A DNA stretch of 64,000 nucleotides from Hyphomonas sp. L-53-1-40 (GTDB lineage Bacteria; Pseudomonadota; Alphaproteobacteria; Caulobacterales; Hyphomonadaceae), in the NCBI RefSeq assembly GCF_000682775.1, contig NZ_AWFI01000020.1:1-64000 (forward strand), given 5' to 3'. Of the stretch, positions 33,817 through 42,326 are shown in pieces. The position numbers were made by a program, and so were the translations under genes. Positions within the stretch are counted from its first letter, which is position 1; each line of letters begins with the position of its first letter. Below the pieces are notes generated by a model that ran no database searches, was not told the origin of the DNA, and was given only the letters and a program-made list of their open reading frames with translations.

Positions 33817-34869
33817 GTGAGACAGACCTTACTGTTATTGCCAGGAGACGGGATTGGCCCAGAAGTTGTGGCCGAAGTTCGGCGCTTGGTGGACGTTCTG
33901 GTTCCAGATCTCCTGTTGGAAGAGGGGCTTGTTGGCGGAGCATCCTTTGATGCCCACGGGACGCCGTTGAACGAGGATACGCTGGAGCAGGCCCGTCGAT
34001 CGGATGCGGTTCTGCTCGGCGCGGTTGGTGGGCCGAAATGGGCGGGTACGGCGCGCGACAAGCGCCCGGAAGCTGGCCTGCTGGCTTTGCGCAAAGGCCT
34101 CGATGTTTTTGCGAACTTGCGGCCCGCTTTCTGTTTCCCGGCATTGGTCAGCGCCTCCAGCCTGAAGCCTGAAGTGGTCGAAGGCCTGGACATCATGATC
34201 GTCCGAGAGCTGACAGGGGGTGTCTATTTCGGCACGCCGCGCGGCATTGATGAGAAAGGCGGACTGCGCCGGGGGTATGACACGTCGATCTACACGCACC
34301 CGGAAGTCGAACGTGTTACGCGTGTTGCTTTCGAAATCGCGCGTGGCAGGGATGGCCGTGTCTGTTCGGTGGAAAAATCGAACGTCATGGAGACCGGCCT
34401 GTTCTGGCGTCAGGAAGTCACATTGGCGCATGCCGAGTTCGGCGCTGGCGTCGAACTCAGCCACATGTATGCGGACGCTTGTGCAATGGAGCTCGTCCGA
34501 GCGCCGAAACAGTTCGATGTGATTCTTGCCGGTAATCTGTTCGGGGATATTCTCTCTGACGAAGCCGCCATGCTGACCGGGTCCATCGGAATGCTGCCCT
34601 CAGCGTCCCTTGGGGCGGATGGTACGCCGGGCCTCTATGAGCCGGTGCACGGTTCGGCGCCGGACATTGCGGGACAGGGTATCGCAAATCCGTGTGCAGC
34701 CATTCTGTCGCTCGAAATGGCCCTCCGCTGGTCTCTGGGGCGTGAAAAAATCGCCGACAGGCTGTTCGCAGCAGTGGGCAAGGCTTTGGAAGATGGCGCC
34801 CGTACGCGAGATCTTGGGGGAGAGCTCAAGACTCACCAGATGACGGATGCAATTATCGCAGCGCTCTAG
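33817..34869 (+). CDS. leuB: 3-isopropylmalate dehydrogenase
   Basis: The 350-residue NAD-dependent enzyme oxidatively decarboxylates 3-isopropylmalate in leucine synthesis. Landmarks are [13 protein letters not shown] at the start, [12 protein letters not shown], the substrate region [12 protein letters not shown], and the metal-binding aspartates around YADACAMEL and [15 protein letters not shown]. No ATG fits; the GTG preceding RQTLLLLPG has GGAG 7 bases upstream and gives the family's N-terminus. Its stop overlaps that of the convergent gene in a shared CTAG. Confidence 0.95.
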   Translation: MRQTLLLLPGDGIGPEVVAEVRRLVDVLVPDLLLEEGLVGGASFDAHGTPLNEDTLEQARRSDAVLLGAVGGPKWAGTARDKRPEAGLLALRKGLDVFANLRPAFCFPALVSASSLKPEVVEGLDIMIVRELTGGVYFGTPRGIDEKGGLRRGYDTSIYTHPEVERVTRVAFEIARGRDGRVCSVEKSNVMETGLFWRQEVTLAHAEFGAGVELSHMYADACAMELVRAPKQFDVILAGNLFGDILSDEAAMLTGSIGMLPSASLGADGTPGLYEPVHGSAPDIAGQGIANPCAAILSLEMALRWSLGREKIADRLFAAVGKALEDGARTRDLGGELKTHQMTDAIIAAL

Positions 34870-35663
34870 GCCGTGCGCGTCTTCCGTGTCCCGACCGCTG
34901 GTGGCGGCTGCGGAGGGCCCGCAAAGCACTGCGCTTGTGCCATCCAGGATTGAGCAGTCTTTCCGGATACGGAAAGACTTGTGTCCGCCACGTTGCGTAC
35001 CTGCGTTACGACTTGGCAGAATTCTTCTGCGCGGCCTGCAATACGCTCATCATCTTGTTCTTCGCCATACGTCCAGATTTCGCCGGACGGCGCGGTAAGG
35101 GACAGGAAGGGCATTGGCCCTGGAGCCGGGAGTTTCCGGTTGGCAAAAGTCCACCCATAGGTGTTCACGCCCAGCACCACGATATTGCGGATACGGTCGC
35201 TATTCTCACGGACGACGCCTAGCTGGTCATAGACTTCCTGACCATGCGCCCAGGTTTCCATAAGTCGCGCCGTGATCGAAGACCGCGCGCTCATGCTTGG
35301 GCCCACCCATTGCAGGCGCTGCGATGGATCGGTTAGAGCGAAGACATCTGCAGTGCGGTCTGCCATGGCCAGCCAGTCCTCCCGCAAGGCGCGGCCTGAC
35401 AGGCCCTCGAAATACGCATCTTCATGATCTGTAAGTACGCCTTCGCGCAGCGCGTCTGTCAGGCCGGATACAAGGGCTCGAAATGCAGCCTCGTCTTTTA
35501 CCGACAGGAGGGCTGCAGTGTTCCAGAAATGCAGGTGGCGGAGAACCATGTCGATGGTCCAGCCCTTGAATGCGGTTCCCTGCAGATAGTCCGTATCGGA
35601 CAGGGGTGCGATCAACTCGGACAGGGCCAGCGATTCATCCAGGAAGTCTGCGGCTTGTTGCAT
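34866..35663 (-). CDS. TIGR03084 family (DinB/MDMPI-like) protein
   Basis: The 265-residue soluble protein resembles the TIGR03084 family, related to mycothiol-dependent maleylpyruvate isomerases and DinB proteins. A four-helix bundle with metal-binding histidines is seen in [17 protein letters not shown] and [16 protein letters not shown]. The later half contains the phrase [13 protein letters not shown]. The reaction is unknown. The start is the first ATG; the protein matches the family from its first residue. It is followed by no gene on its strand, since leuB converges on it. Confidence 0.8.
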   Translation of the reverse strand: MQQAADFLDESLALSELIAPLSDTDYLQGTAFKGWTIDMVLRHLHFWNTAALLSVKDEAAFRALVSGLTDALREGVLTDHEDAYFEGLSGRALREDWLAMADRTADVFALTDPSQRLQWVGPSMSARSSITARLMETWAHGQEVYDQLGVVRENSDRIRNIVVLGVNTYGWTFANRKLPAPGPMPFLSLTAPSGEIWTYGEEQDDERIAGRAEEFCQVVTQVRNVADTSLSVSGKTAQSWMAQAQCFAGPPQPPPAVGTRKTRTA

Positions 35664-35668
35664 GAAGA

Positions 35669-36040
35669 TCAGCTGTAATCCGCTATGCGGCAGAGCAGGT
35701 TGCCGCGAAACTCGAAAAAGCTCGCGCCGCGTACTTTTACCGTCTCGCCGGACTTGATGCCATTGGGCAGGTCTACGGCGGCCTTGCCTTCAAATTCGAT
35801 CTCGGCCGCAGCTTTGCCGCCTCCACTCACAATGTTGACCAGCCGCTGGCGGCGATACGAGAAGGCATTGCCGGACAATTCCGCGACCTGCCGCATCATG
35901 TCCCGGCCATCTAGACGCATGGACTGCCCCGTATTGGAGATGTTTTCGAACACCACGTCTTCCGTCACGCAATCGAGCATTCCGTCGATATCACGGGCAT
36001 TGTAACAGGCAAGGTAGCGGTTGATTACGTCATCAAGCAC
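35669..36040 (-). CDS. SnoaL-like / NTF2-fold protein
   Basis: The 123-residue protein resembles the nuclear transport factor 2-like superfamily: a cone-shaped fold with INRYLACYNARDIDGMLDCV followed by the curved sheet phrases GKAAAEIEFEGKA and GASFFEFRGNLLCRIADY. These include small-molecule isomerases and binding proteins. I chose a GTG start with GGGAG 8 bases upstream, because it gives the normal N-terminus; an ATG start 30 codons earlier would add a basic extension. It lies 5 bases upstream of the TIGR03084 gene on the same strand. Confidence 0.7.
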   Translation of the reverse strand: MLDDVINRYLACYNARDIDGMLDCVTEDVVFENISNTGQSMRLDGRDMMRQVAELSGNAFSYRRQRLVNIVSGGGKAAAEIEFEGKAAVDLPNGIKSGETVKVRGASFFEFRGNLLCRIADYS

Positions 36041-36162
36041 GAGGGCGGCTCCCAGTTCCGGGTTCAATCCGGTCTGCCTCAGCAGCGAGACGTTGGCAAC
36101 AGGCTTTAAATGGCGTCGAAGATGCGTCATAAGCCCGGTTCAATATCAGGAGTAGAAATATC

Positions 36163-37206
36163 ATGGCCACTCGGATCGCAGTCGTCGGCGCAACAGGTAA
36201 TGTCGGACGCGAACTGCTGAACATTCTGGAAGAACGCATGTTCCCAGCCGACGAAGTCTTTGCCGTTGCTTCCCGCCGGTCGCTCGGCAAGGAAGTGTCC
36301 TATGGCGACCGCACGCTGAAATGCCACGATATTGAACAATTCGACTTCACACAGGTTGACCTCGTCCTGATGTCAGCCGGTGGCTCCACTGCCAAGGAAT
36401 GGGCACCGAAAATTGCCAAAGCGGGCGCGATCACGATCGACAACTCGTCCGCATGGCGGATGGATCCGGATGTGCCGCTCGTCGTGCCAGAGTGTAACGG
36501 CGAAGCCGTGATGGGTTACGAAAAGAAGATGATCATCGCAAATCCGAACTGCTCGACTGCGCAGCTCGTTGTGGCGCTGAAGCCGCTGCATGATGCCGTC
36601 GGCATCACCCGCGTTGTCTGCTCGACTTACCAGTCCGTATCCGGCGCCGGCAAGGAGGCGATGGACGAGCTCTGGAACCAGACACGCGGCGTGTTCGTCA
36701 ATGACGAGCCGACCCCGGAAGTCTTCCAGAAGGAAATTGCCTTCAACGTCATCCCTCAGATCGACGTCTTCATGGAAGATGGCTTCACCAAGGAAGAGTG
36801 GAAGATGCGCGTCGAGACCAAGAAGATCCTCGACGAGTCCATCGAACTGGTTGCGACCTGTGTGCGTGTGCCGGTCTTTGTCGGCCATTCCGAAGCCGTA
36901 AACGTCGAATTGGCCGGCCCCTTGAGCGCCAAGAAAGCCAAGGAAATCCTGCGCGAGAGCCCGGGCATCATGCTGGTCGACGATCCGGAAGAAGAGCTCT
37001 ACATCACGCCGAAGGAATGCGTCGGCGAATGGGCAACCTATATCTCCCGCGTCCGCAAGGACCCGACGGTCGAAAATGGCATCGCCTTCTGGTGTGTCTC
37101 CGACAATCTGCGCAAAGGCGCCGCCCTCAACGCAATCCAGATTGCCGAAGAACTCCTCAATCGCGGCGTCCTGAAGCCAGAAAAAAAGCCCGTTTCGACA
37201 AACTGA
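36163..37206 (+). CDS. asd: Aspartate-semialdehyde dehydrogenase
   Basis: The 347-residue NADPH enzyme reduces aspartyl phosphate for lysine, methionine and threonine synthesis. The nucleotide loop is AVVGATGNVGREL at about residues 6-18. The catalytic cysteine is Cys130 in NPNCSTAQL. Further markers are VSTYQSVSGAGKEAMDEL-like (here CSTYQSVSG), the GHSEAVNVE phrase and NLRKGAALNAIQIAE. The ATG has AGGAGT about 13 bases upstream. It stands alone after the NTF2-fold gene, divergent from it. RarD follows on the same strand. Confidence 0.96.
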   Translation: MATRIAVVGATGNVGRELLNILEERMFPADEVFAVASRRSLGKEVSYGDRTLKCHDIEQFDFTQVDLVLMSAGGSTAKEWAPKIAKAGAITIDNSSAWRMDPDVPLVVPECNGEAVMGYEKKMIIANPNCSTAQLVVALKPLHDAVGITRVVCSTYQSVSGAGKEAMDELWNQTRGVFVNDEPTPEVFQKEIAFNVIPQIDVFMEDGFTKEEWKMRVETKKILDESIELVATCVRVPVFVGHSEAVNVELAGPLSAKKAKEILRESPGIMLVDDPEEELYITPKECVGEWATYISRVRKDPTVENGIAFWCVSDNLRKGAALNAIQIAEELLNRGVLKPEKKPVSTN

Positions 37207-37266
37207 AATGCTTCGCAGCAATAATTGGGTGGCGTTGCCTCATGGCTCAGTGCTACGCGCTGGGCC

Positions 37267-38175
37267 ATGAACACTGAAACTCGCCTCGGATTCTTTGCTG
37301 GCCTGGGGGCCTTTTTTATCTGGGGGAGCCTGCCGCTCTACATCCGGCTGATGCAGCACATCAGTGCGGCGGATCTGCTGGCACATCGCGTGGTCTGGTC
37401 GATACCGACTGCGCTGATCTTCATTGCGATTGCCGCGAACTGGCGGGATGTCCGGAACGCTCTGAAATGGGACAAGTTGAAGTGGCTCGCCCTGTCGGGC
37501 GCTCTGATAGGGGCGAATTGGGGCTGCTATATCTGGGCAATCAATGCGGACAGGACGATGGAAGCCTCGCTGGGCTATTACATCAATCCGCTGGTAAACG
37601 TCCTGTTCGGGATGATCTTCTTTTCGGAGCGCTTGCGCGCTGCGCAGTGGCTGGCGGTCGGCATCGCCACGATTGGCGTTGGCATCATGACCTTCGCCTA
37701 CGGACAGGTGCCGTGGGTCGCCTTGTTCCTGTGCATGACTTTCGCCTCGTATTCCTTAATCCGGAAGCAGGTAGCGGTCGACAGCCGTGCGGGTTTCCTA
37801 ATGGAGGTCCTGCTGCTGGCACCTCTGGCGCTGGCATGGCTGGTCTGGATATCCCAACAAGCAGGTTCGCGCGTGTTCGGGGGTGGTGGATGGGATGTGG
37901 CGCTGCTTGTGGCAGCCGGGCCGATCACCTCCATTCCTTTAATCTTGTTTGCCTTGTCAGCACGTCGCCTGAAGCTCTCGACCATTGGCATGATGCAATA
38001 TATCGGGCCGACCCTGCAGTTCCTGATCGCGGTTCTGGTGTTCCGCGAACCGTTCGGCTGGACCCATGCGACCGCGTTCGGCTTCATCTGGACTGCGCTG
38101 GCCATCTTCACAGCCGACAGTGTGATGGGCGAAGCCAAGGCGCGACGTCTCGCGCGATCGGCAAGAGTGGTCTGA
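37267..38175 (+). CDS. rarD: RarD-type EamA transporter
   Basis: The 302-residue inner-membrane protein has ten hydrophobic segments of the drug/metabolite transporter superfamily, RarD subgroup. Markers are GAFFIWGSLPLYIRLM at the start, ANWGCYIWAINADRTMEASLGYY near 85, and GMMQYIGPTLQFLIAVLVFREPF near 260. RarD is linked to chloramphenicol resistance in some hosts, but the normal substrate is unclear. The ATG MNTETRLGF is supported by family alignment. A minus-strand terminator lies just past its stop. Confidence 0.88.
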   Translation: MNTETRLGFFAGLGAFFIWGSLPLYIRLMQHISAADLLAHRVVWSIPTALIFIAIAANWRDVRNALKWDKLKWLALSGALIGANWGCYIWAINADRTMEASLGYYINPLVNVLFGMIFFSERLRAAQWLAVGIATIGVGIMTFAYGQVPWVALFLCMTFASYSLIRKQVAVDSRAGFLMEVLLLAPLALAWLVWISQQAGSRVFGGGGWDVALLVAAGPITSIPLILFALSARRLKLSTIGMMQYIGPTLQFLIAVLVFREPFGWTHATAFGFIWTALAIFTADSVMGEAKARRLARSARVV

Positions 38176-38176
38176 T

Positions 38177-38212
38177 AAAAAAATGCTCCGGCGTGGTAAA
38201 CGACCGGAGCAT
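38177..38212 (-). terminator. Rho-independent terminator for the LysE-family gene
   Basis: On the minus strand a perfect stem ATGCTCCGG/CCGGAGCAT with a 12-nt loop is followed by seven T. It lies about 60 bases past the stop codon of the LysE-type gene, and just after rarD on the other strand. Confidence 0.9.
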
Positions 38213-38271
38213 AAGGATGTTTTGCATGATCGGAGTTGCCTCCGATTTCACCTTCGCAAGGCGTGTGCCAG

Positions 38272-38895
38272 TCAGGGGACTGAGCGTCCGGTCGAAACGG
38301 CGATCCACACAGCGATTCCAAGCAGCATGATGGCAAAGGTGCCGCGCAGGAGGGGAGCGGTCCGATAAGCTTCCAATTTTTGGCCAAAACGGGACCCGGC
38401 CAGTACAATACTCGTATGGATTGTCGTCGCGACCACCAAATGGATGATGCCCAGTGCAACAATCTGCAACCAGATTGGTCCCGCAGTGTCACTCGCGAAC
38501 TGCCCAACGACAACGAGATAGAACACAAGCGCTTTGGGGTTCAACAAATTCGCAACCAGACCCCGCCAGAAGCCCGCCGCCTTGTTTCGATTGAGTGGTG
38601 AGACCGATCCGGTATCCCGCCAAGCCTCAACGGCGAGGTAGACCATGAATGCGACGCCTGCCCACCGGAGCGTGTCGTAAAGCATCGGCATTCCTGCGAG
38701 CAGAGCCGACAGGCCCGTGGCCGCAGCCACCAATTGGGCCGCCAGCCCCAATGTTATGCCTGCGACAGCGCGCATTCCCGCTGTGCGGCCCTGCTGCGCC
38801 GACAGCGCGGCGAGCCATCCCATATTGGGGCCGGGCGTCAATTCCACTGCCGCCATGGCAATCAGGAACGCGGCCCAGTCAATATGGCTCAGCAT
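38272..38895 (-). CDS. LysE family translocator
   Basis: The 207-residue inner-membrane protein belongs to the LysE/RhtB exporters. The N-terminal signature is AVELTPGPNMGWLAALSAQQ at about 17-35; the middle carries LLNPKALVFYLVVVGQF, near identical in layout to the paralogue at 5.5 kb. Six hydrophobic segments are seen. The substrate is unknown. It starts 3 bases from the stop of the serine hydrolase gene upstream and probably shares its transcript. Confidence 0.85.
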   Translation of the reverse strand: MLSHIDWAAFLIAMAAVELTPGPNMGWLAALSAQQGRTAGMRAVAGITLGLAAQLVAAATGLSALLAGMPMLYDTLRWAGVAFMVYLAVEAWRDTGSVSPLNRNKAAGFWRGLVANLLNPKALVFYLVVVGQFASDTAGPIWLQIVALGIIHLVVATTIHTSIVLAGSRFGQKLEAYRTAPLLRGTFAIMLLGIAVWIAVSTGRSVP

Positions 38896-38898
38896 GGA

Positions 38899-40017
38899 TC
38901 AGAGGCAGTCATAGACCGCTTCAACCAGTCGTACGGCACGCGGGTCACCCACGAGAATATTGGATTGCTTGTTCATGACATAGGCGCAAGTCAAACCATT
39001 GCGCTGATCGGCGATTGCCATAGAGCCCCCCCAGCCACAATGGCCGAGCGTGGTCGGTTCGGGTCCGAACATGCCGTGGGTGTTGAGCATGATGCCAGCG
39101 CCGAAGCTGGTGATCATGGGCAGAACAAGATCCGGTCCATGCGTTCGCGCCGTGCTGAGTGCTTCGAAAGTGACGTCGCTCATGACACCATCGCCATCGG
39201 TCGTGTAAGTCTCATAGAGTTGCGCGACCGCCAGCGCTGTTCCGTGGCCGTTTGCCGATGGGATTTCGATCTCGCGCCAAATGGCTCCACCGCGATTTGG
39301 GGCTGCCCATTTGCTGACAAATGCTGCGCGTCGCGGCGGGGTAATCTCTCCAAGTTCAGCCAGTTCGCGCGGGCGCTGGATGTCGGCACAGCGATCATGT
39401 TCACTGGCGGGTGTGCCGATCATGAAGTCGACTTTGGGGAACAGGGAATTCAGCGTGGTACCGAGCGACTCGCCGCTGATACGCCGGGCAATCTCACCGA
39501 CGAGATAACCCCAGCTCAGGGGATGGTAGCCATGCGCGCTGCCGGGCGGCCACATCGGAGCCAATTCTGCCAAGGCAGCGGCGCAGGCAGGCGGGTCGAG
39601 CCAGAGCTCAGGGTCAATCTCTTCTGGAAAGCCGGGCAGGCCGGCTTGGTGACTCGCAACTTCGGCAATTGTGACCGCGTCTTTTCCATTGGCTGCAAAT
39701 TCGGGCCATACATCGGCCACGGGCGTCTCAAAGCCGCCCGGCAGGCGCTCCACCAGATGGGCCAGGACGATGGCTGCGATACCTTTGGTGGTCGAATAGA
39801 CCGGGACGAGGGTGGTGTCTGACCATGGGTGTTCCTTCTTCCGGTCAGCCCAGCCGCCGACCAGGTTCACGACGACCTTGCCGTCCTTGATGACGGCGAA
39901 TCCGGCGCCGAGCTCCTCGCCATTCTCGAAGTTTTTTTCGAAGACGCGGCGAACAGATTCGAATCCGCTGTCGGCATGTCCGGCCATTGGCCAGCTGTCA
40001 GATGTTGTATCAGTCAT
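38899..40017 (-). CDS. Beta-lactamase-related serine hydrolase (class C-like)
   Basis: The 372-residue soluble protein resembles class C beta-lactamase/EstB-type esterases. The nucleophile motif S-x-x-K is STTK in VPVYSTTKGIAAIVLAHLVE (near residue 88). A Tyr motif lies in YHPLSWGYLVGEI, and the third motif is HCGWGGSM near the end. No signal peptide is seen from the chosen ATG (MTDTTSDSW), so it is probably a cytosolic esterase or peptidase. Ribosome site support is weak; a start further upstream is possible. It precedes the LysE gene by 3 bases. Confidence 0.8.
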   Translation of the reverse strand: MTDTTSDSWPMAGHADSGFESVRRVFEKNFENGEELGAGFAVIKDGKVVVNLVGGWADRKKEHPWSDTTLVPVYSTTKGIAAIVLAHLVERLPGGFETPVADVWPEFAANGKDAVTIAEVASHQAGLPGFPEEIDPELWLDPPACAAALAELAPMWPPGSAHGYHPLSWGYLVGEIARRISGESLGTTLNSLFPKVDFMIGTPASEHDRCADIQRPRELAELGEITPPRRAAFVSKWAAPNRGGAIWREIEIPSANGHGTALAVAQLYETYTTDGDGVMSDVTFEALSTARTHGPDLVLPMITSFGAGIMLNTHGMFGPEPTTLGHCGWGGSMAIADQRNGLTCAYVMNKQSNILVGDPRAVRLVEAVYDCL

Positions 40018-40055
40018 CGGTGTTGGCTCGCATAAACCGAACTGGCCGACAAGCG

Positions 40056-40571
40056 TTACGGCTGAACCAAGGCCCGCACATCGGCGGCAACACGGCTGGT
40101 GAGGTCGCTGTCGACGGAGGCTGTAAAATCCTCGAGCGCCTGCTGCCATTCGAAGATCTGCCTGAGGCCGAACTGATCCTCTCCCCTAAAGGAGACGTGG
40201 AATCTCACGCATATCCCACTCGGAGAAGGACCCTTTTTCGCGTAGGCGGTTCCGGGGTTGAAGCCCTCATTCATCTGATTGGCAAGTTCCAGCGTTTCCA
40301 GTCGCGAATAACCAGGCAGGTCCCGGCAGGCCGTAAAGCGGGCCGTCTGGCAGGTGCCGTCGATCTGGGAGCACTCCCGAAGCACGGCCTCGAACCCCTG
40401 TTTGTCCATCGCTGCGGACATTGTGGGGTGCGTGTCGATATACCCGATTTTGACGGACTGGAATTCGCGTATGAGGAATTGGTTGCGAAACTCGATCAGC
40501 GTAATGGGTTTCGCAAAGGCAGGCTCGCAAAACAGGAAGATTTGAGCCAGTAAGAGCAGGCGAAACATCAT
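40056..40571 (-). CDS. Hypothetical secreted protein
   Basis: The 171-residue protein has a cleavable signal peptide (MMFRLLLLAQIFLFCEPAFA) and a mature part with four cysteines, in VLRECSQIDGTC, TACRDLPG and GICVRF, likely forming disulfides. I recognise no family. The start uses the first of two consecutive Met codons. It lies 38 bases upstream of the serine hydrolase gene on the same strand and is divergent from the lyase gene. Confidence 0.62.
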   Translation of the reverse strand: MMFRLLLLAQIFLFCEPAFAKPITLIEFRNQFLIREFQSVKIGYIDTHPTMSAAMDKQGFEAVLRECSQIDGTCQTARFTACRDLPGYSRLETLELANQMNEGFNPGTAYAKKGPSPSGICVRFHVSFRGEDQFGLRQIFEWQQALEDFTASVDSDLTSRVAADVRALVQP

Positions 40572-40656
40572 TGATCCATCTCGGTGCAGTGCGGGACGAG
40601 TATTCGGCTCGCAATCACGCATCAAATGGACAGTTCAGGTCAAGGAGTTGTCACAT

Positions 40657-41538
40657 ATGTCCCACGTCCACCGTCCCCGCCGATCCTGCCTCTACATGCC
40701 CGGCGCCAATGAGCGCGCCTTGGAAAAGGCGAAAACGCTACCCGCGGACACGGTCATCATGGACCTGGAAGATGCCGTGGCGCCGGAAGCCAAGGAGACC
40801 GCGCGTGATACGATCCGCGCGGCCGTGACCGCAGGGGGTTATGGCCACCGTGAAATCGTGGTCCGGATGAACGGGCTGGATACCGAATGGGGCCAAGCCG
40901 ACCTCAAGATGGCGGTTGAAGCGGGCGCACATGCGCTGCTTGCACCCAAAGTGATTGATGGCAGCGACATTGATCGTCTCGACGACGCGATGAGCCGCGC
41001 CGGCGCCCCGGCCGAGATGGGGCTTTGGGTGATGATCGAGATGCCCAAGGCGATCCTGAACATCCAGGACATTGCCGAAGCCGTTGGCCGCACCCGTATG
41101 ACGACGTTCGTGATGGGAACGAACGATCTCGCCAAGGAATACCGCGCGCGGATGACGCCGGACCGGCTGGCTTTCCAGACGGCTCTGGGCATTAGCATGG
41201 CTGCGGCCCGCGCCTACAACATCGTCGCGATTGATGGCGTCTACAATGACATCAAGAACGAGCAGGGCCTGATCGACGAGTGTGAACAGGGGCGTGACCT
41301 CGGCTTCGACGGCAAGACGCTGATCCATCCCTCACAGCTCGACACGGCCAACCGCGTCTTCGCGCCGAGCCCGCATGATGTGGAACATGCACAGGCCGTG
41401 ATCGAAGCGTTCGCAGACCCTCAGAATGCCGGCAAGGGCGTGTTGAAGGTAAACGGCAAGATGACCGAATTGCTCCATCTCGACGAAGCCCGCCGGACGG
41501 TCGCCATGGATGAAGCCATCCGGGCTTTTGAGAGCTGA
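40657..41538 (+). CDS. CoA-ester lyase (CitE / malyl-CoA-lyase family)
   Basis: The 293-residue soluble TIM-barrel enzyme cleaves or forms a beta-hydroxyacyl-CoA ester. Markers are RRSCLYMPGANERALEKA, DTVIMDLEDAVAPEAKETAR with the metal-binding Glu/Asp, IVVRMNGLDTEWGQADLKMA, VMIEMPKAILNIQDIAEAVG, and HPSQLDTANRVFAP. Candidates are malyl-CoA/beta-methylmalyl-CoA lyase or malyl-CoA thioesterase (Mcl2 type); sequence alone does not decide. The mesaconyl-CoA hydratase gene nearby supports a role in the ethylmalonyl-CoA cycle or related acid metabolism. The ATG has AAGGAG 10 bases upstream. Confidence 0.85.
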   Translation: MSHVHRPRRSCLYMPGANERALEKAKTLPADTVIMDLEDAVAPEAKETARDTIRAAVTAGGYGHREIVVRMNGLDTEWGQADLKMAVEAGAHALLAPKVIDGSDIDRLDDAMSRAGAPAEMGLWVMIEMPKAILNIQDIAEAVGRTRMTTFVMGTNDLAKEYRARMTPDRLAFQTALGISMAAARAYNIVAIDGVYNDIKNEQGLIDECEQGRDLGFDGKTLIHPSQLDTANRVFAPSPHDVEHAQAVIEAFADPQNAGKGVLKVNGKMTELLHLDEARRTVAMDEAIRAFES

Positions 41539-41591
41539 TCCTCAATGCTCTCGGGCATTCATATGGTAAACCAACACATTCAGGAATACGC

Positions 41592-41939
41592 ATGACCTAC
41601 ACTCTCCTTCACCATTCCGGCTGCAGCACGTCGCGCAAGGGGCTCGCCTTGTTGCAGGAGAACGGCGTCGAGCCGGAGGTCCGGAAATACATGAATGCTT
41701 CCGAGCAACTCAGCCTGGATGAGCTGAAGGACATCGCCAAAAAGATGGGTGCCAGTTCGCCGCGCGAGTTCTTGCGTGACAAGAATGCTGCCGAATTCGG
41801 CATCGATGCGACTTCGACAGATGACGAGATCTTCCAGGCGATGGCCGCCAATCCAAAGATCATCCAGCGCCCCATCGGCATTGTCGGCAAGCAGGCCGTG
41901 CTGGGCCGTCCGATCGAGAAACTGCTCGAGCTGAAATAG
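41592..41939 (+). CDS. arsC: ArsC/Spx-type arsenate reductase-like protein
   Basis: The 115-residue protein has the glutaredoxin-like fold of the ArsC/YffB family, with the active cysteine in HSGCSTSRKGLALLQ (Cys11) and RPIGIVGKQAVLGRP near the end. It would reduce arsenate with glutathione and glutaredoxin. The conserved arginines of ArsC appear in FLRDKN and QRPIG. Other members are of unknown role, and no ars operon genes are nearby. It is probably cotranscribed with the lyase (53-base gap). The 26-bp palindrome follows. Confidence 0.82.
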   Translation: MTYTLLHHSGCSTSRKGLALLQENGVEPEVRKYMNASEQLSLDELKDIAKKMGASSPREFLRDKNAAEFGIDATSTDDEIFQAMAANPKIIQRPIGIVGKQAVLGRPIEKLLELK

Positions 41940-41962
41940 TATTACACGGCTGATATTGCGGG

Positions 41963-41988
41963 GAGATCGATGAAATTTCATCGATCTC
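41963..41988. other. 26-bp perfect palindrome
   Basis: GAGATCGATGAAA is followed at once by its exact reverse complement, with no spacer. It lies between arsC and the small membrane gene, about 24 bases after the arsC stop. No T-run follows, so it does not look like a terminator; it contains two GATC and two ATCGAT sites. It could be a protein-binding site or the trace of a hairpin element. Confidence 0.75.
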
Positions 41989-42028
41989 TCACGCGAAGAT
42001 TCAATATCTGCATGGCAAGGTTGTGGAC

Positions 42029-42286
42029 ATGATCGTGTTCATGACTCTTGCGGCGGTGTTGATCGCCTTTTCTGCATTTTGCACTCTTGGGGTGCCGTAC
42101 ATGTTGGCGGGACCACGCATGCTCGATGAGTTCTCCGAGAACCGTGAGCAGCAAATGATGGCTGGCCTGTTGGGGGCCGCGATCATCGCACTTTTCCTGC
42201 TGCCCTTCGTCTCACCCGCCTTGATTTCCTCGCCCAGTGACGGTCAGGTGCTGGCTGATCTGTATATGGGGCAAATCCAGGCCTGA
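42029..42286 (+). CDS. Small two-segment membrane protein
   Basis: The 85-residue protein has two hydrophobic segments, the first from the start (MIVFMTLAAVLIAFSAFCTL) and the second at about residues 46-66 (GLLGAAIIALFLLPFVSPAL). The hydrophilic middle DEFSENREQQ lies between. I do not recognise a family. The ATG has AAGG 9 bases upstream; a GTG two codons earlier is possible. It sits just upstream of the mesaconyl-CoA hydratase gene (40-base gap). Confidence 0.6.
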   Translation: MIVFMTLAAVLIAFSAFCTLGVPYMLAGPRMLDEFSENREQQMMAGLLGAAIIALFLLPFVSPALISSPSDGQVLADLYMGQIQA

Positions 42287-42326
42287 CGCCGGGAAGTCTT
42301 GCCCCTTTTTTTCATCTGAGGGGCGC

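Noticed and set aside
38734-39822. A 362-residue open frame opposite the serine hydrolase
   Set aside because: It mirrors the coding strand of a complete beta-lactamase-like gene and has no known motifs.
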